Below are positions 43,573 through 54,092 of a stretch of DNA of 64,000 nt, one piece after another. Every line of letters starts with the position of its first letter. The first letter of the stretch is position 1. The notes beneath the pieces are model-generated. The model was not told the origin of the DNA and searched no databases. It was given only the letters and a program-made list of their open reading frames with translations. The position numbers and the translations under genes are program-made. The stretch comes from Marisediminitalea oceani (GTDB lineage Bacteria > Pseudomonadota > Gammaproteobacteria > Enterobacterales > Alteromonadaceae): contig NZ_RCUA01000021.1 of NCBI RefSeq assembly GCF_003731635.1, forward strand, positions 1 to 64,000, given 5' to 3'.

Positions 43573-44691
43573 ATGTCCAAAACTAACCTACTAAATTTTA
43601 ATCGGCAGGGATTGCGCGACTATTTCGCTGAAATCGGCGAGAAGCCATTCCGTGCTGATCAGGTCATGAAGTGGATTTATCAGCACGGTGTCAGTGATTT
43701 CGAGCAGATGACCAACATCAACAAGCAGCTGCGCGCGAAGTTAATCGAGCAGTGTGAAGTAAGAGCACCAGAGATTGCTTATCACCAGCAGGCCACCGAC
43801 GGCACGATTAAGTTTGCCCTAAAACTCGATGGTGGGCAGGAAGTCGAAACCGTGTGGATCCCGGAAGCCGACCGCGCAACCTTATGCGTGTCCTCACAGG
43901 TAGGTTGTGCGCTGGAATGTACGTTTTGCTCCACCGCACAACAGGGCTTTAACCGTAACCTTACCGTTAGCGAAATCATTGGTCAGGTGTGGCGGGTAGC
44001 CACCACGTTAGGGTTATCTAATGATACCTCGGCAAGACCAGTTACCAACGTGGTGATGATGGGCATGGGCGAGCCGCTACTGAACCTTAAAAACGTAGTA
44101 CCCGCTATGGATATCATGCTGGATGACTATGGTTTTGGTTTATCCAAGCGCCGGGTAACGCTGAGTACTTCTGGTGTGGTCCCGGCCCTTGATATGCTGG
44201 GTGATCAGATTGATGTGGCGCTGGCCATCTCGTTACACGCACCGAATGATGAGCTACGTGATGAAATTGTACCAATCAATAAAAAGTACAACATTGAAGC
44301 CTTCTTAGCTGGCGTGCGCCGCTATTTAGCCAAGTCCAAAGCTAATCAGGGCAAGGTGACGGTTGAATACGTGATGCTGAACCAAATTAACGATTCAACG
44401 GATCACGCTCATCAGCTGGCTAAGGTGATGAAGGAAACGCCCTGTAAAATTAACCTGATTCCGTTTAACCCTTACCCGGGCTCGCCGTATACCTGCTCAA
44501 GTAATTCGCGTATAGATCGCTTTGCCAAAGTCCTGATGGAAAAGGGCTACACTGTGATTGTGCGTAAGACCCGGGGCGATGATATCGATGCCGCCTGTGG
44601 TCAGTTAGTGGGTGATGTGGTTGACCGAACCAAAAGAATGTTGAAAAAACAGATGAAGGGCGAGCCAATTTCGGTAAAAATGTCCCAATAA
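43573..44691 (+). CDS. rlmN: 23S rRNA/tRNA adenine-C2 methyltransferase RlmN
   Basis: The gene encodes 372 residues. Radical SAM motif in [19 protein letters not shown] (CxxxCxxC), [10 protein letters not shown], and the methyl-carrying cysteine in [14 protein letters not shown]-terminal HhH-like domain with [21 protein letters not shown]. It methylates A2503 of 23S rRNA and A37 of some tRNAs. It heads a run of co-directional genes (pilW, rodZ, ispG), an order conserved in gammaproteobacteria. Confidence 0.97.
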   Translation: MSKTNLLNFNRQGLRDYFAEIGEKPFRADQVMKWIYQHGVSDFEQMTNINKQLRAKLIEQCEVRAPEIAYHQQATDGTIKFALKLDGGQEVETVWIPEADRATLCVSSQVGCALECTFCSTAQQGFNRNLTVSEIIGQVWRVATTLGLSNDTSARPVTNVVMMGMGEPLLNLKNVVPAMDIMLDDYGFGLSKRRVTLSTSGVVPALDMLGDQIDVALAISLHAPNDELRDEIVPINKKYNIEAFLAGVRRYLAKSKANQGKVTVEYVMLNQINDSTDHAHQLAKVMKETPCKINLIPFNPYPGSPYTCSSNSRIDRFAKVLMEKGYTVIVRKTRGDDIDAACGQLVGDVVDRTKRMLKKQMKGEPISVKMSQ

Positions 44692-44726
44692 TAAAATATC
44701 GAAAAAACATAAGGTAAGCGCTGCCG

Positions 44727-45971
44727 ATGAGAATACTGATAGTTTTGAGTCTGATGATTGCCCTGACAGGCTGTGTCAGTGAAACCCAGCCCGGGGCGTT
44801 TAGTTCTGAATTTGATCAACAGGAAGCGGCGAAAACCCGTGTATCCCTGGGGTTAACCTACCTTAAAAACGGTAATTACTCACAAGCCAAACAAAATCTG
44901 GATAAAGCGCTGGCCTTTGCGCCACGCCTGGCCGAAACCCACTATGGTCTGGCGTATTATTACCAAGTGGTTGGTGAGTCCGAACGCGCTGATGAGTCTT
45001 ATCAAACCGCCATGAGCCTGGCACCGCGCGATGCCAACATAGCCAACAGTTACGGTGCATTCTTATGTCAGGACGGCCGCTATGAGGAAGCTAAGCGTTT
45101 CTTCTTGCAAGCTGTTAATGCAAAGCAATACGCCAACTCCGCCGAAACCTACGAGAATATGGCACTGTGCGCGCAGAGTCAGGGTGAAGGCGAAGACGCC
45201 ATCGAATACCTCAATAGCGCACTTAAACACCAGCCTGGTCGCGCTAAAACCCTATTTATTCTGACCGAAATGTACGTTGCTACGGAACAATACGAGTTAG
45301 CCGCTGAAACCTTGCGTCGTTATGAGAAGGTTGCGCGGGTATCTGCCGATTCGCTTTGGATGGCCATCGAGATTGCCAAAGGGCAGGGCGACTTGCGCGC
45401 TGCCAACGGTTATGGCGATATGCTCCTGCGCATGTATCCAAACAGCCCCTTAGCAAGGTTATACATTGAACGTCAGAAAACGGTACCGCAGCCAGTGGTT
45501 AAGGTGAAAACCAAGCCGCAGTCTCAGGTAGTATCAGTGCCTGCGCCAGAAAAAGCCACTGATTCAGATATGGAGAATCAGGCCACGGAAGTGTTAGTTA
45601 CCAAATCTAACCAAGCCGAATCTACCAAATCTGAAGTGCCAGAACCTGTTGTCGTGGCTGAAGAGCCCGAGGCCGACGCCAGCGAAGCTGATGTCGCAGA
45701 ATCATCACAACCTGTATCGCCAGAACCTGTCGTCGTGACTGAAGAACCAGAAGCAAACGAACCGGTTGTTGAAGCGAAGCAGAACATTGAGGCCGATGAA
45801 GCTGACACCCTTTTTCATGTTGTTCAGCCAAAAGAAAACCTTTACCGGTTGTCACTGAAGTACAACATTAAGCTGAATACACTCAAAGAGTGGAACAACC
45901 TGGATGAAAACGGGTCTATTAATGTCGGCATGAAGTTATGGCTGGTGCCGCCAGCACAACAAACCAACTAA
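44727..45971 (+). CDS. pilW: Type IV pilus biogenesis lipoprotein PilW (PilF) with C-terminal LysM
   Basis: The gene encodes 414 residues; PilF/PilW alone is about 250. Signal and lipobox MIALTGC with Cys16. TPR repeats cover about 35-240 (VSLGLTYLKNGNYSQAKQNLDKAL; ANSYGAFLCQDGRYEEAKRFF, in pieces). A Pro-, Val- and Glu-rich linker (about 250-350) carries the repeated phrase PEPVVV-EEPEA. A LysM domain (FHVVQPKENLYRLSLKYNI...GMKLWLV) ends the protein. It pilots the PilQ secretin to the outer membrane; the LysM part probably holds it to peptidoglycan. Upstream of rodZ. Confidence 0.9.
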   Translation: MRILIVLSLMIALTGCVSETQPGAFSSEFDQQEAAKTRVSLGLTYLKNGNYSQAKQNLDKALAFAPRLAETHYGLAYYYQVVGESERADESYQTAMSLAPRDANIANSYGAFLCQDGRYEEAKRFFLQAVNAKQYANSAETYENMALCAQSQGEGEDAIEYLNSALKHQPGRAKTLFILTEMYVATEQYELAAETLRRYEKVARVSADSLWMAIEIAKGQGDLRAANGYGDMLLRMYPNSPLARLYIERQKTVPQPVVKVKTKPQSQVVSVPAPEKATDSDMENQATEVLVTKSNQAESTKSEVPEPVVVAEEPEADASEADVAESSQPVSPEPVVVTEEPEANEPVVEAKQNIEADEADTLFHVVQPKENLYRLSLKYNIKLNTLKEWNNLDENGSINVGMKLWLVPPAQQTN

Positions 45972-45983
45972 CGCAGGTAACAA

Positions 45984-46946
45984 ATGGACAAAGAGCAGCA
46001 CATTGAAGCTGATGAGCAGCATGTGCCTGACGTACCCAGTCCCGGCCAGGTATTGCGGGAAGCACGGGAAGAGCAGGGCCTGACTCAACAGGCGATCGCT
46101 GATAAGTTGTATTTAAAAGTTGGTATCATTGACGATCTGGAACAAAATCGTATCGATGATTCAACCTCTGTCACCTTCTTTAAAGGATATGTCCGTCTTT
46201 ACGCAAAGAATCTGGGGCTAAATCCGGAAGAAGTCTTAACGCTTTTTAATCAATATCACACCACGCCAAAACCACCGGCCAAGCTTCAAAGCTTCTCCCG
46301 TCGTGTTGCCAAGCAGGCGCATGATGATCGCTGGATGATGGTGACCTATGGTATTGCTATTGTACTGATTGCCGGGGTCGTTGTGTGGTGGTACCAACAA
46401 CCAGCAAATGACAGTAACGAGCTGCCCGCTGCAACGAAAAGTGCTCAGAAGCAGTCAGCGGCAACGCCAGTAAAAAGTGTGCCTCAACCACAGCCAGCAG
46501 TAACACAGCCAGATGAATCTCCGGCCAGTACTGTTATCACCGGGGAAGCTGATACTGAGATGCCCGTTCAGCCGTCACAGCAGAATGTGACTGAAGAGAA
46601 CAGCTCGCCAGTCGACACCGCGATTGATGAGCCGGTCGAAATGGCATCTCCGGCAAATGACGAAGCATCACCGCAGGCAATTCCTGAAGCTGGCGAGCCA
46701 GTAGCCCTGGTATTTAATTTTACTGCCGACTGCTGGGTGAATATTACTGATGCCAGTGGCGAAGCCATTGCGTACGGAATTAAAGCGGCCGGCTATGAAA
46801 TGCAGATTACCGGCCTGCCGCCATTTGAAGTGACGCTCGGCGCGCCTGATGTTGTGCAAATTAGTTATGACGGTGAAGCGGTAGATATGTCTGGATTTGA
46901 TCCTACCCGCACCGCGAAGTTTTCGTTACCCATGCAGGAACAATAA
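45984..46946 (+). CDS. rodZ: Cell shape protein RodZ
   Basis: The gene encodes 320 residues: an N-terminal cytoplasmic HTH ([24 protein letters not shown], in pieces, about 22-85), a basic juxtamembrane region, one membrane helix ([18 protein letters not shown], about 114-131), a Pro/Thr/Glu-rich linker and a C-terminal DUF4115 domain ([25 protein letters not shown]). It links MreB to the envelope. The stop overlaps the ispG start by one base. Confidence 0.94.
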   Translation: MDKEQHIEADEQHVPDVPSPGQVLREAREEQGLTQQAIADKLYLKVGIIDDLEQNRIDDSTSVTFFKGYVRLYAKNLGLNPEEVLTLFNQYHTTPKPPAKLQSFSRRVAKQAHDDRWMMVTYGIAIVLIAGVVVWWYQQPANDSNELPAATKSAQKQSAATPVKSVPQPQPAVTQPDESPASTVITGEADTEMPVQPSQQNVTEENSSPVDTAIDEPVEMASPANDEASPQAIPEAGEPVALVFNFTADCWVNITDASGEAIAYGIKAAGYEMQITGLPPFEVTLGAPDVVQISYDGEAVDMSGFDPTRTAKFSLPMQEQ

Positions 46947-48064
46947 TGTTTGCTGATAGTCCTATCCAACGCAGAAAATCAATTCGGATTAACGTAGGTA
47001 ATGTGCCCATTGGTGATGGCGCTCCCATTGCCGTGCAATCAATGACCAATACACCGACAACCGATGTGGCGGCCACCGTAGCGCAGATCAACCGGATCGT
47101 AGCCGTCGGCGGTGAGATAGTGCGCGTGTCGGTGCCCACCATGGACGCGGCCGAAGCTTTTAAGCAAATACGCCAACAGGTCAGTGTACCGCTGATTGCT
47201 GATATTCATTTCGACTACCGGATTGCGCTTAAAGTCGCCGACTATGGTGTGGATTGCCTGCGGATCAACCCGGGTAATATCGGTAATATGGAGCGGGTGA
47301 AATCGGTAGTAGATTGCGCCAAAGACAAAAACATTCCGATTCGAATTGGTGTTAACGGTGGGTCGCTGGAGCGTGACCTGCAGGAAAAATACGGCGAGCC
47401 AACGCCAGAGGCGCTGCTTGAATCGGCAATGCGCCATGTGGATATCCTCGATAAACTGAATTTTGATCAGTTCAAGGTATCGGTAAAAGCGTCAGACGTA
47501 TTTCTGGCCGTTGGCGCGTACCGGTTGCTGGCCAAACAAATAGAGCAGCCTTTGCACCTGGGGATCACCGAAGCTGGTGGACAAAGGGCCGGCGCGGTAA
47601 AAAGTGCCGTAGGTCTGGGTATGCTGCTGGCGGAAGGAATCGGCGATACTTTGCGTGTGTCGCTGGCTGCCGATCCGGTGGAAGAAATTAAAGTCGGTTT
47701 TGATATTTTAAAATCGCTGCGTATCCGCTCTCGCGGCATTAACTTTATTGCTTGTCCAAGTTGTTCGCGGCAGGAATTTGATGTGATTGGAACCGTGAAT
47801 GCTCTTGAGCAACGCCTGGAAGATGTATTAACGCCAATGGATGTGTCAATCATCGGTTGCGTGGTAAACGGTCCCGGCGAAGCGGAAGTGTCAGATCTGG
47901 GCTTAACCGGTGCGCGAAATATGAGCGGCTTTTACCTTGACGGTAAGCGTCAGAAAGAGCGGCTGGCGAACGACGACCTGGTTGAACAACTGGAAAAACG
48001 CATCCGCGCCAAAGCGGCAATGCTCGATTCTGCCAATGCCATCCCGGTGGTTGAAAAACCATAA
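46946..48064 (+). CDS. ispG: 4-hydroxy-3-methylbut-2-en-1-yl diphosphate synthase IspG
   Basis: The gene encodes 372 residues, as in E. coli. [4Fe-4S] ligands are Cys270 and Cys273 ([12 protein letters not shown]) and Cys305 ([12 protein letters not shown]), with Glu312 as the fourth. N-terminal TIM barrel with [12 protein letters not shown] and [13 protein letters not shown]. It performs the penultimate step of the MEP isoprenoid pathway and needs the Fe-S machinery encoded upstream. Confidence 0.97.
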   Translation: MFADSPIQRRKSIRINVGNVPIGDGAPIAVQSMTNTPTTDVAATVAQINRIVAVGGEIVRVSVPTMDAAEAFKQIRQQVSVPLIADIHFDYRIALKVADYGVDCLRINPGNIGNMERVKSVVDCAKDKNIPIRIGVNGGSLERDLQEKYGEPTPEALLESAMRHVDILDKLNFDQFKVSVKASDVFLAVGAYRLLAKQIEQPLHLGITEAGGQRAGAVKSAVGLGMLLAEGIGDTLRVSLAADPVEEIKVGFDILKSLRIRSRGINFIACPSCSRQEFDVIGTVNALEQRLEDVLTPMDVSIIGCVVNGPGEAEVSDLGLTGARNMSGFYLDGKRQKERLANDDLVEQLEKRIRAKAAMLDSANAIPVVEKP

Positions 48065-48096
48065 CCCCGGTGCCGGGTGCTGGCAGTTAAGAATGT

Positions 48097-48137
48097 TTGT
48101 GGTTAAACACTAAAGCCCCTATAATGCGGGGCTTTTA
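48097..48137 (+). promoter_or_regulatory. hisS promoter overlapping a terminator-like hairpin
   Basis: AAAGCCCC (48112-48119) pairs with GGGGCTTT (48128-48135) and is followed by TAATT, a weak terminator shape after ispG. The loop contains a perfect TATAAT (48120-48125), with TTGTGG (48097-48102) 17 bases upstream. So the same bases may end one transcript and start hisS. Confidence 0.5.
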
Positions 48138-48157
48138 ATTAGGCTGAGAGAGAACAG

Positions 48158-49438
48158 GTGGCAAAAACAATCCAGGCTATTCGAGGTATGAATGACTGCC
48201 TGCCGACGGAGTCGGGTAAATGGCAACAGGTCGAGGCAGGTATTCGGCAGGTTGTGGCCAGTTATGGCTATCAGGAAATCAGAACGCCAATCGTCGAAAG
48301 TACCGACCTGTTTAAGCGCTCTATTGGTGAAGTCACCGATATCGTTGAAAAAGAAATGTATACCTTTGCCGACCGTAATGGCGATAGTCTGACCCTGCGC
48401 CCGGAAGGCACCGCAAGTGCCGTACGCGCCGGTAATGAGCACGGTTTGATTTACAACCAGCAACAACGCTTGTGGTATATGGGGCCGATGTTCCGCCACG
48501 AACGGCCGCAAAAAGGGCGTTACCGCCAGTTTCACCAGTTTGGCGTGGAAACCTACGGATTGGAAAGCGCCGACATCGATGCTGAAGTGATCCTGTTATC
48601 TGCCCGCCTGTGGAAGCTGTTCGGCATATCAGATCATGTTACCTTACAGATCAATTCACTGGGCTCAAACCAGGCGCGTCAGAATTATAAAGACGCCTTA
48701 GTCGCTTACCTTAAACAGCATGAATCGCAACTTGATGAAGATTCTCTGCGCCGGCTGGAGTCTAATCCTCTGCGCGTACTGGATAGCAAAAATCCCCAGG
48801 TACAGGCGCTCGTAACCGATGCGCCGTCTTTGCTCGATTATCTAGATGACGATTCTAAAGCACACTTTGCCTTGTTGTGTGAACTGCTCGACAACGCGGG
48901 CGTGGCTTACGAAATCAATCCACGTCTGGTGCGTGGTCTGGATTATTACAATCGCACCGTTTTTGAATGGGTAACCGAAAGTCTTGGTGCTCAGGGTACG
49001 GTTTGTGCCGGTGGTCGTTATGATGGTCTGGTTGAACAACTGGGCGGCAAGCCAGCACCCGGTGTGGGCTTTGCATTGGGTATGGAACGTCTGGTGCTGT
49101 TACTCGATACGTTGGAGAAAATCGAGCAAAACCAGCCAGCAGCCGACATTTATGTTACCGCGTTAGGTGATGATACCCGCGGCTACGCCAGCCAGGTCGC
49201 AGAATCTTTACGTGATTCTGACAGTCAGTTTCGGGTGATGCTGCACTGTGGTGGTGGCAACCTTAAGAAACAACTCAAACGGGCAGACAAAGTAGGGGCC
49301 AGTGTTGCATTGCTGATTGGCTCAGAAGAAATGGCTGCTCACCAGGTGACCCTGAAACCACTACGTGGCAATGGCGAACAGGTTAATGTGGCGCTCAGTG
49401 AGCTGCCAGCTGCTTTACATAACGTGTTATCTGTATAA
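48158..49438 (+). CDS. hisS: Histidyl-tRNA synthetase
   Basis: The gene encodes 426 residues from GTG 48158 behind GAGAGAAC. Class II motifs: [11 protein letters not shown], motif 2 [22 protein letters not shown] (in pieces), the histidine-specific [15 protein letters not shown], and motif 3 [17 protein letters not shown]-terminal anticodon-binding domain follows. Next gene yfgM is 27 bases on. Confidence 0.97.
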   Translation: MAKTIQAIRGMNDCLPTESGKWQQVEAGIRQVVASYGYQEIRTPIVESTDLFKRSIGEVTDIVEKEMYTFADRNGDSLTLRPEGTASAVRAGNEHGLIYNQQQRLWYMGPMFRHERPQKGRYRQFHQFGVETYGLESADIDAEVILLSARLWKLFGISDHVTLQINSLGSNQARQNYKDALVAYLKQHESQLDEDSLRRLESNPLRVLDSKNPQVQALVTDAPSLLDYLDDDSKAHFALLCELLDNAGVAYEINPRLVRGLDYYNRTVFEWVTESLGAQGTVCAGGRYDGLVEQLGGKPAPGVGFALGMERLVLLLDTLEKIEQNQPAADIYVTALGDDTRGYASQVAESLRDSDSQFRVMLHCGGGNLKKQLKRADKVGASVALLIGSEEMAAHQVTLKPLRGNGEQVNVALSELPAALHNVLSV

Positions 49439-49465
49439 CCGTTAGCAAAATAAAGAGGTTTTAAG

Positions 49466-50080
49466 ATGGAACAATTCGCTACAGAAGAACAACAGGTAGA
49501 GGCGATTAAACGGTTTTGGTCAGAGCACGGAACGTCTCTGATTGTCGGTGCAGTACTGGGATTAGCGGGTTTATTTGGCTGGCAGTACTACAGCGATTCA
49601 CAAATCGCTGCCAAGGAAAGCGCCTCTCAGTCATACCAGGCAGCACTTGAGTCGTTGGTAAACGAAGAAAACAGTCAGCCAATTGAAGCTGTAATCAACG
49701 CCGATGCTACAGGCTATGCCAACGTGGCCGGCTTACTGGCTGCCAAGCAAGCGGTAGACGACGGTAACCTTGAAAGCGCTGCAACTTACCTTAAAGGCGT
49801 TGCTGGCAGCGCAGCAGATGAAAGTCTGAAGCAGGTGGCAAATGTGCGCCTGGCTCGTGTTCAGTTAGCTCTTCAGCAGTATGACAATGCCCTGACAACC
49901 ATCGAATCGGTAACCGATGAAGCGTTTATTGCACAGGTTGAAGAAGTGAAAGGTGATATTTTTGCTGCGCAAGGGAACTTTGACAAGGCTCGCATAGCCT
50001 ACTCCTCTGCCTTGGAGAAAAATATTAACAATCGATTACTGCAAATGAAGCTAGACAACCTTGCAGTTAGCGCAGGATAG
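49466..50080 (+). CDS. yfgM: YfgM family protein (SecYEG-associated, TPR-like)
   Basis: The gene encodes 204 residues. A cytoplasmic TEEQQVEAIKRFWSEHG is followed by one membrane helix (about 21-41, LIVGAVLGLAGLFGWQYY) and a periplasmic TPR-like domain with QVANVRLARVQLALQQYDNAL. It associates with PpiD at the Sec translocon. Always between hisS and bamB in related bacteria, as here. Confidence 0.93.
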   Translation: MEQFATEEQQVEAIKRFWSEHGTSLIVGAVLGLAGLFGWQYYSDSQIAAKESASQSYQAALESLVNEENSQPIEAVINADATGYANVAGLLAAKQAVDDGNLESAATYLKGVAGSAADESLKQVANVRLARVQLALQQYDNALTTIESVTDEAFIAQVEEVKGDIFAAQGNFDKARIAYSSALEKNINNRLLQMKLDNLAVSAG

Positions 50081-50083
50081 TGA

Positions 50084-51355
50084 ATGAATTTAAATACTCG
50101 AAACATCTCACAGCAATCAACTCTGTGTGGCCGTATGTTTAAACGGGTCGTTTTAACCGCAGCCATCATTGGCTTGTCTGGTTGTGCCACCGTGTCAGAC
50201 TGGTTTGCTGATGAAGACGAAATCAAAATCCGCCGTATTGCGCCTATTGAAAACCAGATAACCCCAAAAGAAGTCTGGAGCTACACCATTGGTGATGGCG
50301 TTGATGAATACTTTTCGCGCTTAAAGCCGGTCTTCGCTAACGATACTGTGTACGCTGCAGAGCGTCATGGCGAAGTAGTGGCGTTAACACCGGATACCGG
50401 CGATGTGGTATGGGAACGTAATTTTGCTATTTTCCCGGATGAATCCTTTTGGGACGATATCGCCCGACTTTGGCGCAGTGGTGCGTCGGCCAAAATCAGT
50501 GCTATCGCAGCTGGCTATGACATGGTCTTCGTGGCCACTGAAGATGGTATTATCCGTGCCTTAAATCATGAATCTGGCGAAACATTGTGGGAAAGCACGG
50601 TACCGGGTGAAATTCTGGCTACGCCGGCGATGGACGAAGGTATCCTGGTATTGAACACCGGCGCTGGTGTGTTGTTTGGACTGGATGCAAAAACCGGTGA
50701 GCAACTGTGGCGCAGTGAAACTGACGTGCCGCCGCTGAGCTTGCGGGGTATTTCAGCACCGGTTGCCACCAATGGTGGTGCACTGGTTGGCACGCCTACC
50801 GGTAAGTTACAGGTGAACATTCTGACCAGTGGCATTCCCGCGTGGGAAACTGCTATTACCGCTCCGGCGGGAGCAACTGAGCTTGAGCGTATTATCGATG
50901 TGGACTCGGCGCCGATAGTTTACGGAAACACGGTGTATATCGTTTCCTATGATGGCACTCTGGCAGCAGTAGAACTGCGCAGTGGCCGCATTATGTGGAA
51001 GCGTGAATACGGCTCGTACCGTGATCTGGCTGTTAGCGGTAATCGCATTTACGTAGTTGATACACGCTCGATCGTTTATGCCCTGGACCGTCGTAATGGC
51101 GTTGAAATCTGGTCTCAGAGCGGCCTTAAAGAGCGTAACCTGACTACGCCACTGATTATGGGCGAGCAACTGGTGCTTGGCGACCGCTGGGGACTAATGC
51201 ACTGGTTAAATGCTGAAGATGGCAAACTCATTGCCCGCTACGACTTAGGTGGCGACGATGAAGATGAAGCTATCTATGCTACGCCGGTTAAAGTGAATGA
51301 CCTGGTGGTCACCATTACCCGCGATGGAGAAATTGCTGCGTTGTCAGCTCAGTAA
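50084..51355 (+). CDS. bamB: Outer membrane assembly lipoprotein BamB
   Basis: The gene encodes 423 residues from ATG 50084 behind AGGATAG; a start at ATG 50135 (MFKRVVLTAAIIGLSGC) gives the cleaner lipoprotein signal and may be real. The lipobox is GLSGC. The body is an eight-bladed propeller with PQQ-like repeats (GDVVWERNF, GETLWEST, GEQLWRSETD, GRIMWKREYG, VEIWSQSG). It assists BamA in inserting outer-membrane proteins. Confidence 0.94.
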   Translation: MNLNTRNISQQSTLCGRMFKRVVLTAAIIGLSGCATVSDWFADEDEIKIRRIAPIENQITPKEVWSYTIGDGVDEYFSRLKPVFANDTVYAAERHGEVVALTPDTGDVVWERNFAIFPDESFWDDIARLWRSGASAKISAIAAGYDMVFVATEDGIIRALNHESGETLWESTVPGEILATPAMDEGILVLNTGAGVLFGLDAKTGEQLWRSETDVPPLSLRGISAPVATNGGALVGTPTGKLQVNILTSGIPAWETAITAPAGATELERIIDVDSAPIVYGNTVYIVSYDGTLAAVELRSGRIMWKREYGSYRDLAVSGNRIYVVDTRSIVYALDRRNGVEIWSQSGLKERNLTTPLIMGEQLVLGDRWGLMHWLNAEDGKLIARYDLGGDDEDEAIYATPVKVNDLVVTITRDGEIAALSAQ

Positions 51356-51398
51356 CCACGCTTATCCTGCAATTCGCGGGATATTCCGATATAATTTA

Positions 51399-51427
51399 AC
51401 GGCCGCGCTTTATGCGCGGCCGTTTGC
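51399..51427 (+). terminator. GC-rich hairpin between bamB and der
   Basis: ACGGCCGCGC (51399-51408) pairs perfectly with GCGCGGCCGT (51414-51423) around TTTAT. The stem is strong but only TTTG follows, so termination may be partial. A TATAAT at 51390-51395 just before it may instead serve a der promoter. Confidence 0.5.
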
Positions 51428-51454
51428 TTGTTTATTACTTAAAGGAACACCGAT

Positions 51455-52900
51455 ATGTTGCCTGTTGTGGCGTTAGTTGGCCGGCCCAATGTGGGTAAGT
51501 CAACGCTGTTTAATCGTTTAACTCATACCCGTGATGCACTGGTTGCTGATTTCCCGGGGCTGACCCGTGACCGGCAATACGGTCAGGCCAGCTATGAGCA
51601 ACGTCACTTCATTGTGGTCGATACCGGTGGTATCACAGGCGATGAGGAAGGTATTGATACCTTGATGGCACAGCAGTCACTACAAGCCATTGAAGAAGCT
51701 GATGTGGTATTCTTTCTGGTGGATGCCCGGGCGGGTCTGTTACCTGCCGATCAACTCATCGCCGATCACCTGCGTAAAAGCGATAAAACCGTATTTTTGC
51801 TGGCCAATAAAGTAGATGGCATAAACGGTGATAGCGAAAGCGCAGAGTTTTTCTCTCTGGGTCTGGGCCACGTACATCAGATTGCCGCAGCCCACGGCCG
51901 CGGTGTGTCGCAACTGATTCAGGAAGCACTACTGCCGCTGAATGAGCAATTCCCTGAAATGCTGGTAAGCAAATCTGCCGAAGAGGAAGAGCTCGACGCA
52001 GAAGACCAGCTGAAGCATCTGCAGAGTTTGCCAATCAAACTGGCTATTGTGGGTAAACCAAACGTAGGTAAGTCAACACTTACTAACCGTATCCTTGGTG
52101 AAGACCGTGTGGTGGTTTATGACATGCCGGGCACTACCCGCGACAGCGTATACATTCCGCTGCAACGTGACGAGCGCGAATACGTACTGATTGATACGGC
52201 CGGTGTGCGTAAACGCAAGAAGGTCTCAGAAGCGGTAGAAAAGTTTTCCATAGTGAAAACCCTTAAAGCCATTGAGGAAGCTAACGTTGTACTGTTGGTG
52301 ATTGATGCCCGAGAGGGGATCTCCGATCAGGACTTAAGTCTGTTAGGCTTTATTCTTAATTCCGGTCGCTCGCTGGTGATCGCCGTGAACAAGTGGGATG
52401 GCCTGGATACCGACATTAAAGATGAAATCAAACGCGAACTGGACCGTCGCCTGGGCTTTATCGACTTTGCCCGGTTACACTTTATTTCTGCACTCCATGG
52501 TTCGGGTGTGGGCAATTTGTTTGAGTCGGTGCAGGAAGCCTACCGCAGTGCCACAAAGCGAATTAACACTTCGATGCTAACCCAGATTATGGAACTGGCT
52601 CAGGAAGACCATCAGCCGCCATTGGTGCGAGGACGCCGGATCAAGATGAAGTACGCCCACGCCGGCGGCTATAATCCGCCCGTAATCGTTGTCCACGGTA
52701 ACCAGGTGCAGGATCTGCCCAGTTCGTATAAGCGTTATCTGATGAACTATTTCAGGAAAGCGCTGGATGTAATGGGCACGCCAATCAAAATTGAATTCCG
52801 CGAAGGTGCTAACCCGTTCGAAGGTAAGAAGAATCAGCTGACGCTTGCCCAGCAACGAAAACGCCGTCGCATGATGGATTTTCACAAGAAAAAGAAATAA
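51455..52900 (+). CDS. der: Ribosome assembly GTPase Der (EngA)
   Basis: The gene encodes 481 residues with two tandem GTPase domains: first [12 protein letters not shown] and [12 protein letters not shown], second [12 protein letters not shown] and [11 protein letters not shown], each with an NK-D motif (LANKVDG, AVNKWDG). A C-terminal KH-like domain ends in a lysine-rich tail. It matures the 50S subunit. Confidence 0.97.
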   Translation: MLPVVALVGRPNVGKSTLFNRLTHTRDALVADFPGLTRDRQYGQASYEQRHFIVVDTGGITGDEEGIDTLMAQQSLQAIEEADVVFFLVDARAGLLPADQLIADHLRKSDKTVFLLANKVDGINGDSESAEFFSLGLGHVHQIAAAHGRGVSQLIQEALLPLNEQFPEMLVSKSAEEEELDAEDQLKHLQSLPIKLAIVGKPNVGKSTLTNRILGEDRVVVYDMPGTTRDSVYIPLQRDEREYVLIDTAGVRKRKKVSEAVEKFSIVKTLKAIEEANVVLLVIDAREGISDQDLSLLGFILNSGRSLVIAVNKWDGLDTDIKDEIKRELDRRLGFIDFARLHFISALHGSGVGNLFESVQEAYRSATKRINTSMLTQIMELAQEDHQPPLVRGRRIKMKYAHAGGYNPPVIVVHGNQVQDLPSSYKRYLMNYFRKALDVMGTPIKIEFREGANPFEGKKNQLTLAQQRKRRRMMDFHKKKK

Positions 52901-52910
52901 GTCACAAAAA

Positions 52911-52935
52911 AGCCCTGCTAAGCAGGGCTGTTTTA
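52911..52935. terminator. Terminator between der and the convergent lipoprotein gene
   Basis: AGCCCTGC (52911-52918), loop TAA, GCAGGGCT (52922-52929), then GTTTT. An A-run on the left makes it usable in both directions. Confidence 0.9.
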
Positions 52936-52946
52936 TATGCGTTTAT

Positions 52947-54023
52947 CTACAGGGCCTTACGCAATTCTTTCATTAATGCCGATTCGCCGGGTACCGCCAG
53001 TTGCGACAAGGCTTCGGACACCAGAGGATCGCCAATACGCGATGGGAAAGTAGTGCTGAATTTTACGAATTTATCCTCTAACCGGAAGATATAAATCGTG
53101 GCGTAAAGTGCCTCGCCACTCTCGCCCTCAGCGGCTATCTCTGACATCACGCCCTGCAATGAAGTCTCGTCCTGGCTAAAAATTTCTTGATGCTTCTTTA
53201 TTTCCATCGCCATGGCACGCTCAACTGCAATTTGCTTTGCCTGTTCTACTGCGTCTTCCAGCTCATGGCTGATAAGCTGCTGGTTATCACCCGTTAACGG
53301 CGCTAACACCGGATAAATGGCAATATCCATAATAGCTTCGCTAAAAGAGGGATGAAGATACCTGGCCAGCACGCCTTTAAATGGGTCCGGATATAAAAAC
53401 TGACGGGCCAACTGAAACTCACCCAGAAGTTCTGGAAGGGTCAGAGCTCCCGAGTAATCACTTGCCCCCATAGCCTGATAAAGAAACGGTGTTGAAAATA
53501 TATTGTTTCGGCTGGCATGCTCACTCCAACGCAGGATGATTTGTTCAACATCCTCAGGGCGAATAATGCCGGTATGCCAGTAGTGTACTAAAAAGCTATC
53601 AAGATGAACGCCGCGCCATTCCACCGCAAACTCCGTGTAACTTTGCAGCGGCACATCTGCCGATGCAGGCTCTTGCCCGGCAGTCATATCAGCCACCTGA
53701 TTAGCGATCAACAATTCATAATCATGGCGGCTTACTGAAGGACTAAGCTCGGCAAACAAATCGAGCTTTTCGAGGCTCTTCAGAAAGTCATTAGCCGGAA
53801 TGCCATCGTTTTTGCAGGGATTACTGGTTAATGCGGCCTCATTACATTGCTGCTCAACCTCGTCACTGATATAGGAAGAGTAGACATTAACTGCCAGATT
53901 GAAGGGAGCTTGTTCGGGGGCGCTTAGCAATGGCTGTTCAGGCGGCTTTATAGCACTGCTCGCACAACCGGTGGTTAGCGACAGTGCCGACCAAAACAAA
54001 ACGTGGCGGAAAATTTTAATCAA
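52947..54023 (-). CDS. Putative lipoprotein of unknown function
   Basis: The gene encodes 358 residues. The N-terminus MIKIFRHVLFWSALSLTTGCASS looks like a lipoprotein signal, though the -3 position (Thr) is not ideal. The rest appears soluble and acidic, with a segment HYWHTGIIRPEDVEQIILRWSEHASRN and several helical stretches; the pair CNEAALTSNPC could form a disulfide. I recognise no family. It stands alone on the leftward strand between the der terminator and xseA, 69 bases from xseA. Confidence 0.75.
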   Translation of the reverse strand: MIKIFRHVLFWSALSLTTGCASSAIKPPEQPLLSAPEQAPFNLAVNVYSSYISDEVEQQCNEAALTSNPCKNDGIPANDFLKSLEKLDLFAELSPSVSRHDYELLIANQVADMTAGQEPASADVPLQSYTEFAVEWRGVHLDSFLVHYWHTGIIRPEDVEQIILRWSEHASRNNIFSTPFLYQAMGASDYSGALTLPELLGEFQLARQFLYPDPFKGVLARYLHPSFSEAIMDIAIYPVLAPLTGDNQQLISHELEDAVEQAKQIAVERAMAMEIKKHQEIFSQDETSLQGVMSEIAAEGESGEALYATIYIFRLEDKFVKFSTTFPSRIGDPLVSEALSQLAVPGESALMKELRKAL

Positions 54024-54092
54024 ACAACAATACCCATAAGAAGTGCTTCACCTGTCCTTGTTTATGCCTGGTCACGCTTAACCTGAGTGACA

